From Alligator mississippiensis (lineage: Eukaryota; Chordata; Crocodylia; Alligatoridae), in the NCBI RefSeq assembly GCF_030867095.1, contig NC_081828.1, positions 52,429,434-52,493,433 of the forward strand: a stretch of DNA of 64,000 nucleotides, written 5' to 3'. Numbering within the stretch: the stretch's first letter is position 1; each line of letters starts with the position of its first letter. The notes beneath the pieces are model-generated. The model was not told where the DNA came from. It saw nothing but the letters and a program-made list of their open reading frames with translations, and made no database searches. The translations under genes and the position numbers were made by a program. Positions 58,494 through 64,000 of the stretch are shown here, in pieces.

Positions 58494-58515
58494 AGGTAAA
58501 GCTGAGGCACAAAAA

Positions 58516-58595
58516 CAGTGGTTCTCAACTGGGGTGATGCCACATACAAAAATATGGTGGAGGGCTGCCCTGACTGAAAAGGAGGAGAACCACTG
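58516..58595. mobile_element. 80-bp hAT-type MITE
   Basis: Starts cagtggttctcaactgg and ends ggaggagaaccactg, so the termini are 12-bp inverted repeats of the common hAT type. It lies 22 bp from the end of the larger element with the same termini. Confidence 0.65.
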
Positions 58596-59199
58596 AGCTA
58601 GTTTCCTGATATTTACTTTTTACTATTATAGCTAAGTGGGTTTGAGTTAAAAATGTAGGCAGGTCTTTCCTGCTGGAAGTCAGGACAGTGTTGGAGAGAA
58701 ATGGCCCAAGGTTTTCAAGAGTGATAAGTGTTTGGGGTACCTTAACTTTTGGGGAATCCAACACAAGATACTTTAAAGGGGTCTTGCTCTAAGGGGTGAA
58801 TGCTCAGCACTTTCTGATTATCAGGATCTGGTAAATTGTGCTACCCAAAGATGAAGGCATCCACAGTCCAGTAGTCACTCTTAAGACACAAAGGCCTAAA
58901 CCAGTAAGGGCTGTGTAATTCCAGTTAGTGAGTTAGAAGTAAACTAATAACAGCTGCAGAGCATGGGTGTAACATGCTCCCTGCAGCAAACGCACAAGAA
59001 GGAGACAGCTGTACTCACACAAGCTCAGGCTCTAGAATAGTCTGTGTGGTAGCTCACACACACAGGCTTCCTCACCCTATACAGCCTGCAGGTAATAGCA
59101 TGCACAGTACAGGTGCAGTTGTTATGAAGAATGGAGCATGACACAGCTGTGGTATGTGGATCTTCCTCTAACAAGGTCAACCCTGCTATGTTTCATAGT

Positions 59200-60820
59200 C
59201 CTGCCTTCCCTTAAGGAGTGCCAGCATGAAAGGGTTAACTTCAGGCCTTTTGAACTGACTGTTTGAGCTGATTATTTTAATTGTGGATTATGGCAATAGC
59301 CAATAGGGAAAGCCAGTGTTTTGAGTGAGGTTTGTGCCTGGAATAGTCTGTGAATCTCAATCAGAGGGGTGGGCAAGATTGCAAGGGTGGGGGGCAGGGC
59401 AGAGGTGGAGGAGAGTGTTGTACAGTAAGATGATTTCAGTTGAGAGAGAGTGGATTTTTCCAGGAGTCTGAGGAATGTGTGTAGCAGGTCAGGTAGAATC
59501 ATATGGGACAAACCGTCCTTAATATAGCAGCATTGTGTGTGAGAAGAGACAACCATGCTGCCAGCCCTGTCACTGGAAAAATATTGCAAGTTTATACCCT
59601 TGGGGACTGTGTGGAAGGGGTTACGGTAGGGACCTTCAAGGGAGAAATGTAAGCTGTACTGCAGATCTGATTGCATTGTGACACCTGCAGCCAGGGAGGC
59701 AGGCTGTGCTGCAGATCCTCTTGCAGTGGAGATTACAGTGCAGTCTCTGGCGGTGAGGAATGAGGGCTGTGCTGTAGAGCTGATAATGTTGGGAGATGAT
59801 AATTTAGGTTCCATGGGGCCTGAGTCTTGTAGGCCCTCTTAAATGCAGGAAACAATTGTCTCACTCCTAGTAGGTATAGACTGCTTTTTCTGCAAAAGGC
59901 ATCTCCAGTATAGTGCTACATGTATTACACGGAGGTCCTGTTATGCTGAGGTGCCTGGTTCCTGAGGATGTGAGGGACATCAGTGACTAGTGAAGTGTGT
60001 GAGTTCTCTTTAGTTCATTGTGGGCTATGTCTGCTTTTCAAAGCCAGGTAGATCCTTCTTCATGACCCAGATGAGGGCTTTTGAGAGAAACCCTGAAGAA
60101 TTCTGGGAAGGTATTAGCAGGTGACTGATGATGCTGTGTACTTTGAACAGTCCTGATAGCTTTTGACTTTAGTATTGAGTTTAGCATGTCTGCTGAGAGT
60201 ACCATTAATGTGCGGCTTTATAGATCGAATTGTTTTGAATTGGGGTTGTGTGTCCAGTGGTGAATGCCAGCTTGCAGGTACAGGAATAGGTTGCTTCCCC
60301 TCACCACAGCTCTGCCAATGCATTTTCCCCTCAGCGGTGTTAATTAGCTGTCCTGGGCACAGCTAAGTGGCCATACTGCTCCAGCTTACTCAGCAGCTAA
60401 TTATTTCCTGACCTGGCCAACATTCCTGCACCACTAGGAGGGGGCCTGCTGTATCCTCGCAGCAGATGAAGCAGGACCCAAGGGACCCTGTGCAGAGGTT
60501 TAGTACCAGGTCCTTACTCTTTACTAGACACCCATACTGATGGCACCAGTGGAATAGATGGATTGTGTTTAACTTTGTATGTAAAAGAAAACCAACATTT
60601 GAAGGAGTGGGGGGAGGGAAGGTGTAAGTCAGGAACAAAGAGAAGTTATAAGAAGTAGCTTATCTGAACAAAAATTCATAACCTGGTTTCAAGGCCTGGG
60701 AACAAAAATTCATAACTTTACTGGGCACTGAATACCATGGACCAAACAAATAACATCATATTTAACTGATGGCTCTTCTAATCCTCTTTGTACTCCATAG
60801 GTAATAATGCCCCTTTTCCC
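59200..60820. other. KIAA1614 intron, no confident feature
   Basis: Contains an open frame of 180 codons on the minus strand (59272-59814). Its translation has no recognisable domain and the DNA shows loose internal repeats (ctgcagatc, gctgtgctg), so I do not call it a gene. Confidence 0.4.
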
Positions 60821-60934
60821 TTCTGAATGGGCTTGTGCTTTTGTATAATGAGGTTATTAATTCAGCTGTATTTCTTTTGTTTTGAAGCTACTTTTTTGTA
60901 TAGATGTGGAGTTAAACAGAAACTGCTGTTTTAT

Positions 60935-61040
60935 CGGGTATTTAGCTTAGGCTGTATCTGTTTCTTTCCTAGACCTGAGCAAGGTCATTTTGTATCTGAA
61001 AGCTTGTCTTAACATTTTTTTCCATAGTCTGTTTAACCTG
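60935..61040 (+). repeat. Interspersed amniote repeat
   Basis: gggtatttagcttaggctgt, atctgtttctttcctagacc, tgagcaaggtcatt and ctgaaagcttgtcttaacat form a tail shared with 34895-34990 and, in antisense, partly with 18050-18195. The family is not named with certainty. Confidence 0.5.
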
Positions 61041-61550
61041 AAACACTGTTAAATAGCCACCAGGGAGATCAGCAAAAATCACCTAGTAGAAGTTAGCCTT
61101 TAACAGAAAGTAAACAGTGGGACCCTTGAGTACCAATTTAGAGTGATCATCATAGGAATGTGCTGCCTATAATAGATGGGCTCCTTTGTCCAGGTTTTTT
61201 GGAGGTTTAGCCTTTACCTTTCCTAAGCTCTTGGGAGCTGCTGTGTCCAGTTGTAAGCCAGGTTCATGAATAATCAAATCCTTCCATCTCTTGTCCCTGG
61301 ACAGGTCTAGTGCTAGCATTTTTGGAAGCAAGGTGTTATCCCTGTCCTGTGAGAATGCTGTCGTCCTAGCTGAATGTCAGAGTCTGCCCCCTAGTGCCCT
61401 CAGGACTGCAGGCCATCTGAGAACGGACCGTGTTTTTCCAGTCAGTGTGTCGTCACTGTTAAACCACTTCTAATCCTTGTTATTTTTTTTCTAATTCCTC
61501 CCCCCCGCCCGCCCCCCCCCCCAACCTCCTCTTTGCTCCCCTGGCTGCAG

Positions 61551-61694
61551 GGCCTTTGTTTCCAGTCAGGAGCTTGAGCTGAGCCCCAGGCATGAGCAGG
61601 CCAAGCAGCTGCTGCAGAGAGCCCGCATGAAGGCCAGGACAAGCCCTCTCCGAGCCAGCCATGACATCCTTCCTGCTGTTACCCAGGACAGGCG
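61551..61694 (+). CDS. KIAA1614: KIAA1614 orthologue, internal exon
   Basis: Exon of 144 nt after a C-rich tract and acceptor (ctggctgcag), followed by gtaagt. The first base completes an Arg codon; the frame reads [19 protein letters not shown], then [19 protein letters not shown] and ends QDR plus a split Arg codon. The segment is basic and helix-forming in appearance. The preceding intron (48923-61550) is about 12.6 kb and holds the nearly complete CR1 copy. Phase agrees with both neighbours. Confidence 0.93.
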
Positions 61695-61859
61695 GTAAGT
61701 GCAAATGCTTCAGATGTCAATCAAAGTTCTTTAGAATACAGGGAAGAGGAGAGACCTGCTTCGCTTTCTAGTCTCGCTGCTTGTTTCCTCTGCTACCCCT
61801 TTTTACTCGGGTTCTTCAGAACATACACGCATTGTGTACAGAAGCAGAAATAGACGTGT

Positions 61860-61878
61860 TATATATATACACACACAT
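61860..61878. repeat. AT/AC microsatellite
   Basis: A short tatatatatacacacacat run in the intron after the 61551-61694 exon. Confidence 0.8.
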
Positions 61879-63014
61879 GCTCTATCATGATACAAGCATG
61901 ATACAAATGTTACGCATTGTGCAACCCGTTGCACCACATAAACAAGTATCACATGCATAAGAGACGCCCATTACATCTTTACTTATGCTTACTACATAGA
62001 TGTGTACAGTACATCGTATACAATTGTTCACTATAGGATATCTGAATCGTGTTTTATTTCATTTTTATCACAGCAGAGAGCCACTAATGGCAGATTCTTG
62101 TTTCACTGGGATACTTTAATTTCTGAAACAATACATAATGGTCCTAATCCACAGCTGCAGAGAGGGAAAAAATCACCCTTGCAACAAATTCACCCCAAAT
62201 ATATTTATTTGTGTGCATTGTGTGTATTCAGAATCTTAAGTAGCTTGGGTTTTGAAGAGTCTGAAAAATAATGGTGTACCTTAGACTGAGTGAAACTTAA
62301 CACTAGTTGAATTATTTTAACAGCATGATAGAGGGTGGAAGATAATACTATAGCCTCTAAATATTTTAGTAGACAAAAATCAAGAATAAATAAAGGGAGG
62401 GAAGCTGGGAAGGGAGGGAAGCTGGGGATGGAAGAGCAGACTGGAAAAGCATGACACATTTTTTTTAACTCCATGGCTTGTAAGCAGAGGATTCTTGCAG
62501 TTGTGTTAGAGTTCAAACTGGTATTTTTAGACTGGCAAGATAAACAATTCTTACACACATGCACATGCAAATGAGCTGCAGGGAGGAATTATTGCTTGCA
62601 CAGTTAATGTAGCTAACCCCTGTGCTATGAAAACATATTAGCACTAAAGAAATCCAAGCTGTGCTTATACTGCCTCCTTGCCCACCCTGAGGCTGCCACT
62701 GGGTATCAAGCTCCACCTGTTGTCTCCTCCTCCACCTGTGCCTGAGCCTGGATATTTAGGTGGAATAGAGGGGGTGGACCCAGAGGGGTCTTGAGTACAT
62801 GCCTCAGAAGGCACAAGGCAGAGAGCCCAAGAATGGTAGAAAGACATGTGCTCAGGACCTCTCTGAACTGTCTGCTGTGTCTAAGTGCTGGGCTCAGGTG
62901 TGAGCAGAATGGGAGTGAATGGAAAACCATTTTTTTCGTGGTGTTCCCAGACATGGTAAGGAGGTGGTACAAATATGGCTCCTGATTCCTGACAGAGAAG
63001 GCAGCTTGGAATCT

Positions 63015-63034
63015 CTCTCTCTCTCTCTCTCTCC
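63015..63034. repeat. CT microsatellite
   Basis: About nine consecutive CT units in the intron before the last exon of the window. Confidence 0.85.
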
Positions 63035-63772
63035 ACTTCAGTCTGAGATCCATCTTTTTTTAAAGTGCCTGAGCCCTATCAGTGCTGAAAACCCACCCAC
63101 TTTCCTGCTTTAATATCTTTATTGTTCAAAGGTTGATGTCTGAGCCCCCACTCTTCCGGCTGAGAGAGTCTGGCAACATCTCTCAGGAGAGAGGTGTCGG
63201 GGGTTGCTGTTGATTTGTGTCAACAGCAATCCCTGGGGGGCCTAGTATGGTATGTCCCTACCACTACTGTCCTTCTCTAGGCCAGCAGAGCCTAGATCAG
63301 AACATGAAAGTAAACCACTGTGTCTTTCATGTGACTATCCAGCCCTATCCCTGGGATATCCCTTACTGTGTCATCCACTTATGGGGAACAGGCTATTTTT
63401 CTTTTCTCAGTACAGATTTGTTTACTTATCTGAACAGCAATTGGATTGAATTCCTCCCCTTATGCTTCTAATACTAGACCCACTGAATTGTCCTCCTGAC
63501 CCTTTCTGGCAAATGAGGGTAATTGGTTCCATAAAGGGGTGATGTAATGTTGGATGTAGCTGGCTTTGGAGAGGGGAGGGAAATTAGGTGTGGGGGAGAG
63601 GATTCTGACCCTATGGCTCAAGGTTTGGGTAGGTGGGCACAAGTCCAATCAGCAAAGGGATGCCATTTGCTTGTAGTGCTTTACCATGGCAAGGACGTTA
63701 GTGCATGAGAGGAGGGGAGGATGAGTAGCTGGTCATGACTCCTTAACTACTGTCTGGCTGTCTTTATGCTAG

Positions 63773-64000
63773 GGATGCTGGCAGAACCACTGCTCCAGAC
63801 CTGAGGAAAAGCTTGACTCTGAAAGGTGGAGACACTCATATCAGTGGGAACCTAAGTGACTCCTCCAGCGGGGAGTCCAGTTGTGGACAGCGCAGAAAGC
63901 GAGGTCCTTCCCCATCCCGGGTGCGTTTTGAGGATGAGTCTGTCCGGGATGCTGAGGTGCGCTACTTGGAGAGGTTGCAGCTGCGCCAGAAGCGGGTTCT
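63773..64000 (+). CDS. KIAA1614: KIAA1614 orthologue, exon running off the window
   Basis: The exon starts after tttatgctag and is still open at the last base of the window. The frame reads DAGRTTAPDLRKSLTLKGGD, a Ser-rich low-complexity part (LSDSSSGESSCGQRRKRG), then PSPSRVRFEDESVRDAEVRY and LERLQLRQKRV. The FEDES and AEVRYLERLQ blocks are typical of the C-terminal half of KIAA1614-family proteins, which I recall being covered by a domain of unknown function. The rest of the exon and the gene's 3' end are beyond the window. Confidence 0.92.

Overview
The window looks like nuclear DNA of an amniote, most probably a sauropsid and perhaps a crocodilian. Its genes have introns with GT/AG splice sites. 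The interspersed repeats are dominated by CR1 LINEs, which carry an esterase-type ORF1 and end in a CATAGATT-like 3' tail. There are also many hAT-, Harbinger- and Tigger/pogo-type DNA elements and old MIR/L2/L3-like debris. No bacterial or viral gene is visible. The species call is an inference from repeat content and protein similarity.

Two host genes lie head to tail on the + strand. The left part (about 1-11600) is the 3' end of XPR1, the phosphate exporter: four coding exons (4311-4477, 7119-7258, 8410-8631, 10555-10615) splice in phase, end in TGA and are followed by a 3' UTR with a polyadenylation signal at 11577. A CpG island at about 17330-17990 is the likely promoter of the next gene. 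That gene is the orthologue of human KIAA1614, with four visible coding exons (46000-47017, 48859-48922, 61551-61694 and 63773 to beyond the window end), all in phase. XPR1 followed by KIAA1614 on the same strand is the order known on human chromosome 1, which supports both identifications.

The rest is intron and intergenic DNA filled with mobile elements. From left to right these are: a 725-bp foldback element (78-805); a decayed minus-strand protein-like fragment (1210-1680); a Harbinger-like palindromic MITE (6231-6541) with a sister copy at 47884-48236; a GC-rich insert flanked by an 11-bp direct repeat (8702-9589); a CR1 fragment (19391-20350); a Tigger/pogo transposase pseudogene (21997-23202) beside a hAT element with a perfect 8-bp target duplication (20713-21760); further GC-rich hAT-type elements with minisatellite interiors (23589-24910, 28627-29691, 29771-30810, 34426-34889); a pogo-type MITE with TA duplication (28059-28518); more palindromic MITEs (32787-33016, 38915-39252, 42278-42495, 43990-44120, 53818-53995, 54795-54899); and CR1 copies at 39553-40850, 41807-42700 (interrupted by a MITE), 43340-43880 and 50360-53818. 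The last carries both ORFs, broken by frameshifts.

I see no CRISPR array, operon, confident tRNA or rRNA gene. The most notable structures are the nested and palindromic DNA elements. I found no convincing undescribed multi-gene system.
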